Below are positions 36,435 to 48,963 of a stretch of 64,000 nt of DNA, in pieces. Below the pieces are notes generated by a model, which did no database searches, was not told the DNA's origin, and was given only the letters and a program-made list of their open reading frames with translations. Position 1 is the stretch's first letter, and each line of letters starts with the position of its first letter. A program made the translations under genes and the position numbers. The stretch is from Dallia pectoralis (taxonomy: Eukaryota; Chordata; Actinopteri; Esociformes; Umbridae). The stretch is taken from the NCBI GenBank assembly GCA_029465975.1, contig CM055737.1:20671502-20735501 (forward strand), written 5' to 3'.

Positions 36435-36797
36435 GCAGTTTACAAATGTTCTCTACATTTTCTGCTGAATGGGCTCTCACACTCTAGTTTTGAAGATTCC
36501 GTCAATGTATTTCAATGGGGATTAATTAGCGACATTATCGTTAATATTTCGTAAACTACATAACGAAACCTTCTACAAAACAATGCCAACTAAATAGAGT
36601 TCGGGACGCACATTTTGACACCTTTTTTGTCCATCTAGTGCAAAAACTGTGGGAGGAGTAGGCGGGGACAAAAGTGATATAATAATAATAATAATAACTA
36701 GATAGCGTACAATTTCTGCAGAAATTGTGATGATGTGTGCTTGCGGCCACCCGTAGTCGACTGTGTACTGATATCAACTGCCAGACTGAGGTGACAC
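36435..36797 (+). repeat. macrosatellite core copy 1, 3' part
   Basis: It begins inside the core at GCAGTTTACAAATG and runs through the (TAA)n tract, a 20-bp perfect palindrome (36709-36728) and the closing GAGGTGACAC. Its 5' half is lost in the gap. Its sequence is nearly identical to the matching parts of copies 2-11. Confidence 0.9.
36709..36728. repeat. 20-bp perfect palindrome in the core
   Basis: ACAATTTCTGCAGAAATTGT equals its own reverse complement. It sits just after the (TAA)n tract. Cores 4, 7, 8, 9, 10 and 11b also carry the CTGCAG centre. Cores 3, 5 and 6 have CTGCTG there and are imperfect. Core 2 has lost the left arm. Confidence 0.85.
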
Positions 36798-37470
36798 TGC
36801 TGCTGCTGCGCCATAGTATGCAATGTGTTAAACCTATCAGTCATTACTCATGAATACACACTACTGCTGCAAGCACCATAGTATGTGATGTGTTAAACCT
36901 ATCAGTCAATACTCATGAATACACACTGCTGCTGCAAGCACCATAGTATACAATGTGTTAAACCTATCAGTCATTACTCATGAATACACACTGCTGCTAC
37001 ATGCACCACAGTATACAATGGGTTAAACCTATCAGGCATTACTCATGAATACACACTGCTGCTATATGCACCATAGTATGTAATGTGTTAAACCTATCAG
37101 TCATTACTCATGAATACACACTACTGCACCATAGTATACAATGTGTTAAACCTATCAGTCATTACTCATGAATACACACTACTGCTGCAAGCACCATAGT
37201 ATACAATGTGTTAAACCTATCAGTCATTACTGATGAATACACACTGCTGCTGCATGGACAATAGTATACAATGTGTTAAACCTATCAGTCATTACTCATG
37301 AATACACACTGCTGCAACATGCACCATAGTATGCAATGTGTTAAACCTATCAGTCAATACTCATGAATACACACTGCTGCTGCATGCACCATAGTATACA
37401 ATGTGTTAAACCTATCAGTCATTACTCATGAATACACACTACTGCTGCATGCACCATAGTATACAATGTG

Positions 37471-37957
37471 TATACAAAAGAACATTTGTGAATTGGCTCT
37501 TAAAAAGAGCCTTTGGGGGATGCCTAAAGGGAGGGAGAGCAAGCAGCAACAATTCACATTCTTTAGTATTGTATAAACGTACTTAGTATTAACCTGGCAG
37601 TCAAGCTCAACAGGAAGTTACCATACAGGCCCCCTGTCTCATATCACTTTCCTGCCAGCCCTGACGCAGTGACTTTTGATTTGTTATAGAATAAACATGG
37701 ACTCATCAGGTAGCCTTCTTTAAAGAAGGGAAACCCTCAACAGTTTACATTAAATTACCAGTACTAGTTCATTGGTGGGGGCAAGGTTTGCTTCACACCG
37801 GCTTCAAATGTTTTCCTGGGCCTTTCCATCCTATCCTATCACCGTGACCTCTGTGAAAAAGAGAAGACAGTACAATGGACAGGAGTTTAGCACATGTTTA
37901 AATCTTCTCAGTTAATATGTACTTATTTTTATTGACTGGTTCATACCTCCTGTCAAG
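37471..37957. repeat. 487-bp segment S, copy 1
   Basis: A non-tandem sequence inside the 65-bp minisatellite, nearly identical to 46781-47226 over its last 440 bp or so. I recognise no gene, SINE promoter or transposon ends. It has short inverted elements (CTTCTTTAAAGAAG near 37718) and a hairpin at its left end that the second copy lacks. Confidence 0.85.
37495..37511 (-). other. hairpin resembling a histone mRNA 3' stem-loop
   Basis: On the minus strand the string is CCCAAA-GGCTCT-TTTTA-AGAGCC-AA. Histone mRNAs end in a 6-bp GGCTCT/AGAGCC-type stem with a 4-base loop. Here the loop has five bases and no histone coding sequence lies upstream on that strand. It could be a histone gene relic or coincidence. 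Confidence 0.25.
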
Positions 37958-39127
37958 TATACAATGTATAAAAACCTATCAGTCATTACTCATGAATACA
38001 CACTGCTGCTACATGCACCATAGTATACAATGTGTTAAACCACCATAGTATACAATGTGTTAAACCTATCAGTCAATACTCATGAATACACACTGCTGCT
38101 GCATGCAAGATAGTATGCAATGTGTTAAACCTATCAGTCATTACTCATTACTACAGTAGTAGCTAACGCTAGCTAGCAGGCTAACGCTAGCTAGCAGGCT
38201 AACGCTAGCTAACATGCTAACGCTAGCTAGCGCGCTAACGCTAGCTAACTTGCTAACGTGTAAACAGAGACCCAGAGAAAGAAGTTACCCATCCATTCAT
38301 TGCTGCAGGCTGTCTGAATGTATGCATAAACTTACAGTAGTAGCTAACGCTAGCTAGCGCGCTAACGCTAGCTAACATGCTAACGATAGCTAGCGCTAAC
38401 GCTAGCTAACATGCTAACGTGTAAACAGAGACCCAGAGAAAGAAGTTACCCATCCATTCATTGCTGCAGGCTGTCTGAATGTATGCATAAACTTACAGTA
38501 GTAGCTAACGCTAGCTAGCGAGCTAACGCTAGCTAACATGCTAACGATAGCTAGCGCGCTAACGCTAGCTAACATGCTAACGTGTAAACAGAGACCCAGA
38601 GAAAGAAGTTACCCATCCATTCATTGCTGCAGGCTGTCTGAATGTATGCATAAACTTACAGTTGTAGCTAACGCTAGCTAGCGAGCTAACATGCTAACGA
38701 TAGCTAGCGCGCTAACGCTAGCTAACATGCTAACGTGTAAACAGAGACCCAGAGAAAGAAGTTACCCATCCATTCATTGCTGCAGGCTGTCTGAATGTAT
38801 GCATAAACTTACAGTAGTAGCTAACGCTAGCTAGCGCGCTAACGCTAGCTAACATGCTAACGATAGCTAGCGCGCTAACGCTAGCTAACATGCTAACGTG
38901 TAAACAGAGACCCAGAGAAAGAAGTTACCCATCCATTCATTGCTGCAGGCTGTCTGAATGTATGCATAAACTTACAGTAGTAGCTAACGCTAGCTAGCGC
39001 GCTAACGCTAGCTAACATGCTAACGATAGCTAGCGCGCTAACGCTAGCTAACATGCTAACGTGTAAACAGAGACCCAGAGAAAGAACTTACCCATTCATT
39101 CGTTAATACATTCTTTCTTTGCTGCAG

Positions 39128-40034
39128 GATATGTCTGTGGCTGTTGATTGCAGTGTCTGTGGCTGTTGTCTAGCAGCTATGCCTTTGTCAGGAGGACCAG
39201 CTGTCCTCATCGATATCAGAGCGCGCTGCCTCCTTCCCCCCCGCCCCTTCCAGAATGTTCCTACTATTTAGCCAATCAACAACCAGAAAATGCTGCTTCA
39301 CTGTCTATCATTTCAAAAGATTCAGACATGGTCGTATACTTTTAGCTCTACTAACCAGAGTTTTACTCACACAGTTTAAACAATTACATCATGAGAATCC
39401 TAAGAACCAGGCGGACATTTTGATGTATAACATGTATCTGTAACCCCAGAAATGTAGGCGCTATCACAATTTACAAACGAACAAAAAAACACCAAAAATC
39501 GCTTTCAAATTAGAGTGGAGAAAATCACCGTTTCTATGGATGTCTATGGGGAGGCGCAAGTTGGAAACAAAAGGACATAACGAAATAAATATATATGTTA
39601 CAGCTTATATTTGAACATTTTGAGTGACAGCACAAATAGATGAACGTTTTGATATGCCATTTGTGTGTAAAGGGTTGAAACTCAGGCAGCAGTAGCAGTT
39701 TACAAATGTTCTCTACATTTTCTGCTGAATGGGCTCTCACACTCTAGTTTTGAAGATTCCGTCAATGTATTTCAATGGGGATTAATTAGCGACATTATCG
39801 TTAATATTTCGTAAACTACATAACGAAACCTTCTACAAAACAATGCCAACTAAATAGAGTTCGGGACGCACATTTTGACACCTTTTTTGTCCATCTAGTG
39901 CAAAAACTGTGGGAGGAGTAGGGGGGACAAAATTGATATAATAATAATAATAATAATAATGAAATTGTGATGATGTGTGCTTGCGGCCACCCGTAGTCGA
40001 AATACTGATGTCAACTGCCAAACTGAGGTGACAC
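39128..40034 (+). repeat. macrosatellite core copy 2
   Basis: First complete core. It opens after TTCTTTCTTTGCTGCAG with GATATGTCTGTGGCTG and includes a variable C-run (about 39235-39245), an AATAAA within CGAAATAAATATA (39584-39589), a (TAA)n tract near 39940-39960, and the end CAACTGCCAAACTGAGG. Here the palindrome after (TAA)n has lost its left arm. Short frames exist on both strands but shift between copies, so no protein is assigned. Confidence 0.9.
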
Positions 40035-41210
40035 TGCTGCTGCATGCACCATAGTATGCAATGTGTTAAACCTATCAGTCATTACTCATGAACTGAGGAT
40101 GCACCATAGTATACAATGTGTTAAACCTATCAGTCATTACTCATGAATACACACTGCTGCATGCACCATAGTATACAATGTGTTAAACCTATCAGTCATT
40201 ACTCATGAATACACACTACTGCTGCATGCACCATAGTATACAATGTGTTAAACCTATCAGTCATTACTCATGAATACACACTGCTGCTACATGCACCATA
40301 GTATACAATGTGTTAAACCTATCAGTCATTACTCATGAATACACACTACTGCTGCATGCACCATAGTATACAATGTGTTAAACCTATCAGTCATTACTCA
40401 TGAATACACATGCAAGCACCATAGTATACAATGTGTTAAACCTATCAGTCATTACTCATAAATACACACTGCTGCATGTATACAATGTGTTAAACCACCA
40501 TAGTATACAATGTGTTAAACCTATCAGTCATTACTCATGAATACACACTGCTGCTACATGCACCATAGTATACAATGTGTTAAACCTATCAGTCATTACT
40601 CATGAATACACACTGCTGCTACATGCACCATAGTATACAATGTGTTAAACCTATCAGTCATTACTCATGAATACACACTGCTGCTACATGCACCATAGTA
40701 TACAATGTGTTAAACCTATCAGTCATTACTCATGAATACACACTACTGCTGCATGCACCATAGTAGCATATGAAACAGCATTATAAACTGCTAACGCTAG
40801 CTAACATGCTAACGATAGCTAGCGCGCTAACGCTAGCTAACATGCTAACGTGTAAACAGAGACCCAGAGAAAGAACTTACCCATCCATTCATTGCTGCAG
40901 GCTGTCTGAATGTATGCATAAACTTACAGTAGTAGCTAACGCTAGCTAGCGCGCTAACGCTAGCTAGCGCGCTAACGCTAGCTAACATGCTAACGTGTAA
41001 ACAGAGACCCAGAGAAAGAAGTTACCCATCCAACATTGCTGCAGGCTGTCTGAATGTATGCAGTAGCTAGCTAACGCTAGCTAGCTAGCGCGCTAACGCT
41101 AGCTAACATGCTAACGATAGCTAGCGCGCTAACGCTAGCTAACATGCTAACGTGTAAACAGAGACCCAGAGAAAGAACTTACCCATTCATTCATTCTTTC
41201 TTTGCTGCAG
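40035..41210 (+). repeat. satellite stretch between cores 2 and 3
   Basis: 65-bp minisatellite to about 40766, ending in a distinctive junction (TAGTAGCATATGAAACAGC, then ATTATAAACTG). Two and a half units of the 163-bp GCTAAC satellite follow. The same junction recurs at about 47645 and 58750. Confidence 0.9.
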
Positions 41211-42145
41211 GATATGTCTGTGGCTGTTGATTGCAGTGTCTGTGGCTGTTGCCTGCCAGCCATGCCTTTGTCAGGAGGACCAGCTGTTCTCATCGATATC
41301 AGAGCGCGCTGCCTCCTCCCCCCACCCCTTCCAGAATGTTCCTACTATTTAGCCAATCAACAACCAGAAAATGCTGCTTCACTGTCTATCATTTCAAAAG
41401 ATTCAGACATGGTCGTATACTTTTAGCTCTACTAACCAGAGTTTTACTCACACAGTTTAAACAATTACATCATGAGAATCCTAAGAACCAGGCGGACATT
41501 TTGATGTATAACATGTATCTGTAACCCCAGAAATGTAGGCGCTATCACAATTTACAAACGAACAAAAAAACACCAAAAATCGCTTTCAAATTAGAGTGGA
41601 GAAAATCACCGTTTCTATGGATGTCTATGGGGAGGCGCAAGTTGGAAACAAAAGGACATAACGAAATAAATATATATGTTACAGCTTATATTTGAACATT
41701 TTGAGTGACAGCACAAATAGATGAACGTTTTGATATGCCATTTGTGTGTAAAGGGTTGAAACTCAGGCAGCAGTAGCAGTTTACAAATGTTCTCTACATT
41801 TTCTGCTGAATGGGCTCTCACACTCTAGTTTTGAAGATTCCGTCAATGTATTTCAATGGGGATTAATTAGCGACATTATCGTTAATATTTCGTAAACTAC
41901 ATAACGAAACCTTCTACAAAACAATGCCAACTAAATAGAGTTCGGGACGCACATTTTGACACCTTTTTTGTCCATCTAGTGCAAAAACTGTGGGAGGAGT
42001 AGGGGGGACAAAAGTGATATAATAATATAATAATAATAATAATAACTAGATAGCGTACAATTTCTGCTGAAATTGTGATGATGTGTGCTTGCGGCCACCC
42101 GTAGTCGACTGTGTACTGATATCAACTGCCAAACTGAGGTGACAC
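41211..42145 (+). repeat. macrosatellite core copy 3
   Basis: About 935 bp, nearly identical to core 2. The (TAA)n tract is interrupted (TAATATAATAA). The palindrome centre is CTGCTG, so it is imperfect. AATAAA lies at about 41665. Confidence 0.9.
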
Positions 42146-43300
42146 TGCTGCTGCATGCACCATAGTATACAATGTGTTAAACCTATCAGTCATTACTCAT
42201 GAATACACACTGCTGCTGCAAGCACCATAGTATACAATGTGTTAAACCTATCAGTCATTACTCATGAATACACACTGCTGCATGCACCATAGTATACAAT
42301 GTGTTAAACCTATCAGTCATTACTCATGAATACACACTGCTGCATGCACCATAGTATGTTAAACCTATCAGTCATTAGTATGCAATAGTGCATCAGTCAT
42401 TACTCATGTATACAATGCTGTTAAACCACCATAGTATACAAATGTGTTAAACCTATCAGTCATTACTCATGAACACACACTGCTGCTACATGCACCATAG
42501 TATACAATGTGTTAAACCTATCAGTCATTACTCATGAATACACACTGCTGCTACATGCACCATAGTATACAATGTGTTAAACCTATCAGTCATTACTCAT
42601 GAATACACACTGCTGCTGCATGCACCATAGTATACAATGTGTTAAACCTATCAGTCATTACTCATTATAAACTGCTGCTACATAGCACCATAAGTATGCT
42701 AGCTAGCTGAATGTATGCTATCAGTCATTACGCTAGCTAACATGCTAACGCTGTAAACAGAGACCCAGAGAAAGAAGTTACCCATCCATTCATTGCTGCA
42801 GGCTGTCTGAATGTATGCATAAACTTACAGTAGTAGCTAACGCTAGCTAGCGCGCTAACGCTAGCTAACATGCTAACGATAGCTAGCGCGCTAACGCTAG
42901 CTAACATGCTAACGTGTAAACAGAGACCCAGAGAAAGAAGTTACCCATCCATTCATTGCTGCAGGCTGTCTGAATGTATGCATAAACTTACAGTAGTAGC
43001 TAACGCTAGCTAGCGCGCTAGCTAACATGCTAACGATAGCTAGCGCGCTAACGCTAGCTAACATGCTAACGTGTAAACAGAGACCCAGAGAAAGAAGTTA
43101 CCCATCCATTCATTGCTGCAGGCTGTCTGAATGTATGCATAAACTTACAGTAGTAGCTAACGCTAGCTAGCGAGCTAACGCTAGCTAACATGCTAACGAT
43201 AGCTAGCGCGCTAACGCTAGCTAACATGCTAACGTGTAAACAGAGACCCAGAGAAAGAACTTACCCATTCATTCGTTAATTCATTCTTTCTTTGCTGCAG
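42146..43300 (+). repeat. satellite stretch between cores 3 and 4
   Basis: 65-bp minisatellite, then a scrambled junction at about 42666-42760 in which short pieces of the 65-bp and 163-bp units alternate, then three 163-bp units. A similar scrambled patch occurs at 42355-42430. Confidence 0.88.
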
Positions 43301-44245
43301 GATATGTCTGTGGCTGTTGATTGCAGTGTCTGTGGCTGTTGCCTGGCAGCCATGCCTTTGTCAGGAGGACCAGCTGTTCTCATCGATATCAGAGCGCGCT
43401 GCCTCCTCCCCCGCCCCTTCCAGAATGTTCCTACTATTTAGCCAATCAACAACCAGAAAATGCTGCTTCACTGTCTATCATTTCAAAAGATTCAGACATG
43501 GTCGTATACTTTTAGCTCTACTAACCAGAGTTTTACTCACACAGTTTAAACAATTACATCATGAGAATCCTAAGAACCAGGCGGACATTTTGATGTATAA
43601 CATGTATCTGTAACCCCAGAAATGTAGGCGCTATCACAATTTACAAACGAACAAAAAAACACAAAAATCGCTTTCAAATTAGAGTGGAGAAAATCACCGT
43701 TTCTATGGATGTCTATGGGGAGGCGCAAGTTGGAAACAAAAGGACATAACGAAATAAATATATATGTTACAGCTTATATTTGAACATTTTGAGTGACAGC
43801 ACAAATAGATGAACGTTTTGATATGCCATTTGTGTGTAAAGGGTTGAAACTCAGGCAGCAGTAGCAGTTTACAAATGTTCTCTACATTTTCTGCTGAATG
43901 GGCTCTCACACTCTAGTTTTGAAGATTCCGTCAATGTATTTCAATGGGGATTAATTAGCGACATTATCGTTAATATTTCGTAAACTACATAACGAAACCT
44001 TCTACAAAACAATGCCAACTAAATAGAGTTCGGGACGCACATTTTGACACCTTTTTGTCCATCTAGTGCAAAAACTGTGGGAGGAGTAGGCGGACAAAAT
44101 TGGACAAAATTAATAATAATAATAATAATATAATAATAATAATAATAACTAGATAGCGTACAATTTCTGCAGAAATTGTGATGATGTGTGCTTGCGGCCA
44201 CCCGTAGTAGTCGTACTGATATCAACTGCCAAACTGAGGTGACAC
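43301..44245 (+). repeat. macrosatellite core copy 4
   Basis: About 945 bp. The (TAA)n tract is long and split in two (near 44108-44148), with GGACAAAATT duplicated just before it. The perfect palindrome is present. Confidence 0.9.
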
Positions 44246-45428
44246 TGCTGCTGCTGCGCCATAGTATGCAATGTGTTAAACCTATCAGTCATTACTCATG
44301 AATACACACTACTGCTGCAAGCACCATAGTATGTGATGTGTTAAACCTATCAGTCAATACTCATGAATACACACTGCTGCTGCATGCACAATAGTATACA
44401 ATGTGTTAAACCTATCAGTCATTACTCATGAATACACACTACTGCTGCAAGCACCATAGTATGTGATGTGTTAAACCTATCAGTCAATACTCATGAATAC
44501 ACACTGCTGCTGCATGCACAATAGTATACAATGTGTTAAACCTATCAGTCATTACTCATGAATACACACTGCTGCTGCATGCACAATAGTATACAATGTG
44601 TTAAACCTATCAGTCATTACTCATGAATACACACTGCTGTAAGCACCATAGTATACAATGTGTTAAACATATCAGTCATTACACATGAATACACACTGCT
44701 GCTACATGCACCATAGTATACAATGTGTTAAACATATCAGTCATTACACATGAATACACACTGCTACAATGTGTTACATGCACCATAGTATACAATGTGT
44801 TAAATCACCATAGTATACAATGTGTTAAACCTATCAGTCATTACTCATGAATACACACTGCTGCTGCATGCACCATAGTATGCAATGGGTTAAACCTATC
44901 AGTCAATACTCATGAATACACACTGCTGCTGCATGCAAGATAGTATCCAATGTGTTAAACCTATCAGTCATTGCTCATGACTACACACTACTGCTGCAAG
45001 CACCATAGTTTACAATGTGTTAAACCTATCAGTCATTACTCATTACTACAGTAGTAGCTAACGCTAGCTAGCGCGCTAACGCTAGCTAACATGCTAACGC
45101 TAGCTAACATGCTAACGCTAGCTAGCGCGCTAACGCTAGCTAACATGCTAACGTGTAAACAGAGACCCAGAGAAAGAACTTACCTATCCATTCATGGCTG
45201 CAGGCTGTCTGAATGTATGCATACACTTAAAGTAGTAGCTAACGCTAGCTAGCGCGCTAACGCTAGCTAACATGCTAACGCTAGCTAGCGCGCTAACGCT
45301 AGCTAACATGCTAACGCCAGCTAGCGCGCTAACGCTAGCTAGCGCGCTAAAACTAGCTAACATGCTCACATGTAAACACAGACCAAGAGAAACAACTTAC
45401 CAATTCATTCATTCTTTCATTGCTGCAG
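44246..45428 (+). repeat. satellite stretch between cores 4 and 5
   Basis: 65-bp minisatellite to about 45050, including units with CACAATAGTATAC and ATTACACATG variants. Then GCTAAC satellite whose last unit reads AAACACAGACCAAGAG in place of AAACAGAGACCCAGAG. Confidence 0.9.
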
Positions 45429-46340
45429 GCATATGTCTGTGGCTGTTGCCTGGCAGTGTATTTGGCTGTGGCCAGGCAACTATGCCTTTGTCAGGAGGAA
45501 CACCTGTTCTCATCGATATCAGAGCGCGCTGCCTCCTCCCCCCGCCCCTTCCAGAATGTTCCTCCTGTTTAGTGTCTGTGTCAAACGAATGGGATTCAGA
45601 CATGGTCGTATACTTTTAGCTCTACTAACCAGAGTTTTAATCACACAGTTTAAACAATTACACCATGAGAATCCTAAGACCCAGGCGGACATTTTGATGT
45701 ATAACATGTATCTGTAACCCCGGAAATGTAGGCGCTATCACAATTTACAAACGAACAAAAAAACACCAAAAATCGCTTTCAAATTAGAGTGGAGAAAATC
45801 ACAGTTTCTATGGATGTCTATGGGGAGGCGCAAGTTGGAAACAAAAGGACATAACGAAATAAATATATATGTTACAGCTTATATTTGAACATTTTGAGTG
45901 ACAGCACAAATAGATGAACGTTTTGATATGCCATTTGTGTGTAAAGGGTTGAAACTCAGGCAGCAGTAGCAGTTTACAAATGTTCTCTACATTTTCTGCT
46001 GAATGGGCTCTCACACTCTAGTTTTGAAGATTCCGTCAATGTATTTCAATGGGGATTAATTAGCGACATTATCGTTAATATTTCGTAAACTACATAACGA
46101 AACCTTCTACAAAACAATGCCAACTAAATAGAGTTCGGGACGCACATTTTGACACCTTTTTTGTCCATCTAGTGCAAAAACTGTGGGAGGAGTAGGCGGG
46201 GACAAAATTGATATAATAATAATAATAATAATAACTAGATAGCGTACAATTTCTGCTGAAATTGTGATGATGTGTGCTTGATGATGCGGCCACCCGTAGT
46301 CGACTGTGTACTGATATCAACTGCCAAACTGAGGTGACAC
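45429..46340 (+). repeat. macrosatellite core copy 5, variant 5' half
   Basis: This core opens with GCATATGTCTGTGGCTGTTG and has TGTATTTGGCTGTGGCCAGG where other cores have a repeated TGTCTGTGGCTGTT. The 60 bp after TGTTCCT found in other cores are replaced by about 34 unrelated bases (about 45560-45595). The 3' half matches the others. Core 11a shares the altered opening. Confidence 0.9.
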
Positions 46341-47994
46341 TGCTGCTGCATGCACCATAGTATACAATGTGTTAAACCTATCAGTCATTACTCATGAATA
46401 CACACTGATGCTGCAAGGACCATAGTATACAATGTGTTAAACCTATCAGTCATTACTCATGAATACACACTGCTGCTATATGCACCATAGTATACAATGT
46501 GTTAAACCTATCAGTCATTACTCATAAATACACACTGCTGCTGCAATGTGTTAAACCACCATAGTATACAAATGTGTTAAACATATCATAGTATACAATG
46601 TGTTAAACCACCATAGTATACAAATGTGTTAAACATATCAGTCATTACTCATGAATACACACTGCTGCTACATGCACCATAGTATACAATGTGTTAAACC
46701 ACCATAGTATGCAATGTGTTAAACCTATCAGTCATTACTCATGAATACACACTACTGCTGCAAGCACCATAGTATGCAATGGGGGATGCCTAAAGGGAGG
46801 GAGAGCAAGCAGCAACAATTCACATGCTTTAGTATTGTATAAACGTAGTTAGTATTAACCTGGCAGTCAAGCTCAACAGGAAGTTACCATACAGGCCCCC
46901 TGTCTCATATCACTTTCCTGCCAGCCCTGACGCAGTGACTTTTGATTTGTTATAGAATAAACATGGACTCATCAGGTAGCCTTCTTTAAAGAAGGGAAAC
47001 CCTCAACAGTTTACATGAAATTACCAGTAATAGTTCATTGGTGGGGGGCAAGGTTTGCTTCACACCGGCTTCAAATGTTTTTCCTGGGCCTTTGCATCCT
47101 ATCCTATCACCGTGACCTCTGTGAAAAAGAGAAGACAGTACAATGGACAGGAGTTTAGCACATGTTTAAATCTTCTCAGTTAATATGTACTTATTTTTAT
47201 TGACTGGTTCATACCTCCCTGTCAAGTATACAATGTATAAAAACCTATCAGTCATTTCTCATGAATACACACTGCTGCTACATGCACCATAGTATACAAT
47301 GTGTTAAACCACCATAGTATACAATGTGTTAAACCTATCAGTCATTACTCATGAATACACACAACTGCTGCAAGCACCATAGTATGCAATGTGTTAAACC
47401 TATCAGTCATTACTCATGAATACACACTACAGCTACATGCACCATAGTATGCAATGGGTTAAACCTATCAGTCATTACTCATGAATACACACTGCTGCTA
47501 CATGCACCATAGTATACAATGTGTTAAACCTATCAGTCATTAATCATGAATACACACTGCTGCTACATGCACCATAGTATACAATGTGTTAAACATATCA
47601 GTCATTACTCATGAATACACACTACTGCTGCATGCACCATAGTAGCATATGAAACAGCATTATAAACTGCTAACGCTAGCTAGCGCGCTAACGCTAGGTA
47701 ACATGCTAACGTGTAAACAGAGACCCAGAGAAAGAACTTACCAATTCATTCATGCTGCAGCTGTAGCTAACAGTAGCTAGCTAACGCTAGCTAGCTAAGC
47801 GCTAACGCTAGCTAACATGCTAACGTTAGCTAACATGCTAACGTAGCTAGCTAACATAGCTAACATGCTTAGCTAGCGCGCTAACGCTAGCTAGCTCTAG
47901 CTAAGCAGCTAGCGCGCTAACGCTAGCTAACATGCTAACGTGTAAACAGAGACCCAGAGAAAGAACTTACCCATTCATTCTTTCATCGCTGCAG
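46341..47994 (+). repeat. satellite stretch between cores 5 and 6
   Basis: 65-bp minisatellite, then segment S copy 2 (46781-47226), then more 65-bp units to about 47644. A disordered GCTAAC satellite follows, with broken GCTAGC runs at 47750-47930, before the usual lead-in to the core. Confidence 0.9.
46781..47226. repeat. segment S, copy 2 (446 bp)
   Basis: It begins at GGGGGATGCCTAAAGGG, directly after a 65-bp unit, and ends at GTCAAG as in copy 1. Only scattered substitutions and single-base indels separate the copies. The hairpin at the left end of copy 1 is not included, so that part was gained or lost separately. Confidence 0.85.
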
Positions 47995-48963
47995 GATATG
48001 TCTGTGGCTGTTAATTGCAGTGTCTGTGGCTGTTGCCTGGCAGCCATGCCTTTGTCAGGAGGACCAGCTGTTCTCATCGATATCAGAGCGCGCTGCCTCC
48101 TTCCCCCGCCCCTTCCAGAATGTTCCTACTATTTAGCCAATCAACAACCAGAAAATGCTGCTTCACTGTCTATCATTTCAAAAGATTCAGACATGGTCGT
48201 ATACTTTTAGCTCTACTAACCAGAGTTTTACTCACACAGTTTAAACAATTACATCATGAGAATCCTAAGAACCAGGCGGACATTTTGATGTATAACATGT
48301 ATCTGTAACCCCAGAAATGTAGGCGCTATGACAATTTACAAACGAACAAAAAAACACCAAAAATCGCTTTCAAATTAGAGTGGAGAAAATCACCGTTTCT
48401 ATGGATGTCTATGGGGAGGCGCAAGTTGGAAACAAAAGGACATAACGAAATAAATATATATGTTACAGCTTATATTTGAACATTTTGAGTGACAGCACAA
48501 ATAGATGAACGTTTTGATATGCCATTTGTGTGTAAAGGGTTGAAACTCAGGCAGCAGTAGCAGTTTACAAATGTTCTCTACATTTTCTGCTGAATGGGCT
48601 CTCACACTCTAGTTTTGAAGATTCCGTCAATGTATTTCAATGGGGATTAATTAGCGACATTATCGTTAATATTTCGTAAACTACATAACGAAACCTTCTA
48701 CAAAACAATGCCAACTAAATAGAGTTCGGGACGCACATTTTGACACCTTTTTTGTCCATCTAGTGCAAAAACTGTGGGAGGAGTAGGCGGGGACAAAATG
48801 ATATAATAATAATAATAATAATAATAATGATAAAATAATAATAATAATAATAATAATAATAACTAGATAGCGTAATAATTTCTGCTGAAATTGTGATGAT
48901 GTGTGCTTGCGGCCACCCGTAGTCGACTGTGTACTGATATCAACTGCCAAACTGAGGTGACAC
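47995..48963 (+). repeat. macrosatellite core copy 6
   Basis: About 969 bp. It has the longest (TAA)n region, two tracts separated by TGATAAAA (about 48804-48861). The palindrome is imperfect. The rest matches other cores closely. Confidence 0.9.

Larger units (their letters stand above)
36798..39127 (+). repeat. satellite stretch between cores 1 and 2
   Basis: 65-bp minisatellite (CACCATAGTATACAATGTG, TTAAACCTATCAGTCATTAC, TCATGAATACACACTGCTGC) at 36798-37470 and 37958-38150, split by a unique 487-bp segment. From about 38155 it becomes a satellite of about 163 bp made of GCTAAC/GCTAGC runs plus a constant part, GTAAACAGAGACCCAGAG to GCATAAACTTACAG. The constant part recurs at about 38260, 38421, 38584, 38737, 38900 and 39063. 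No gene is seen. Confidence 0.92.

Noticed and set aside
37471..37957. Segment S as a SINE (GGTTCATACCTC near its end recalls a box B)
   Set aside because: The match to GGTTCGANTCC is poor, no box A lies at the right distance, and there are no target duplications or A/T-rich tail.
38155..39127. GCTAAC/GCTAGC satellite as a telomeric or centromeric repeat
   Set aside because: It does not resemble TTAGGG, and nothing in the sequence shows a centromere-specific motif. Position on the chromosome is unknown.
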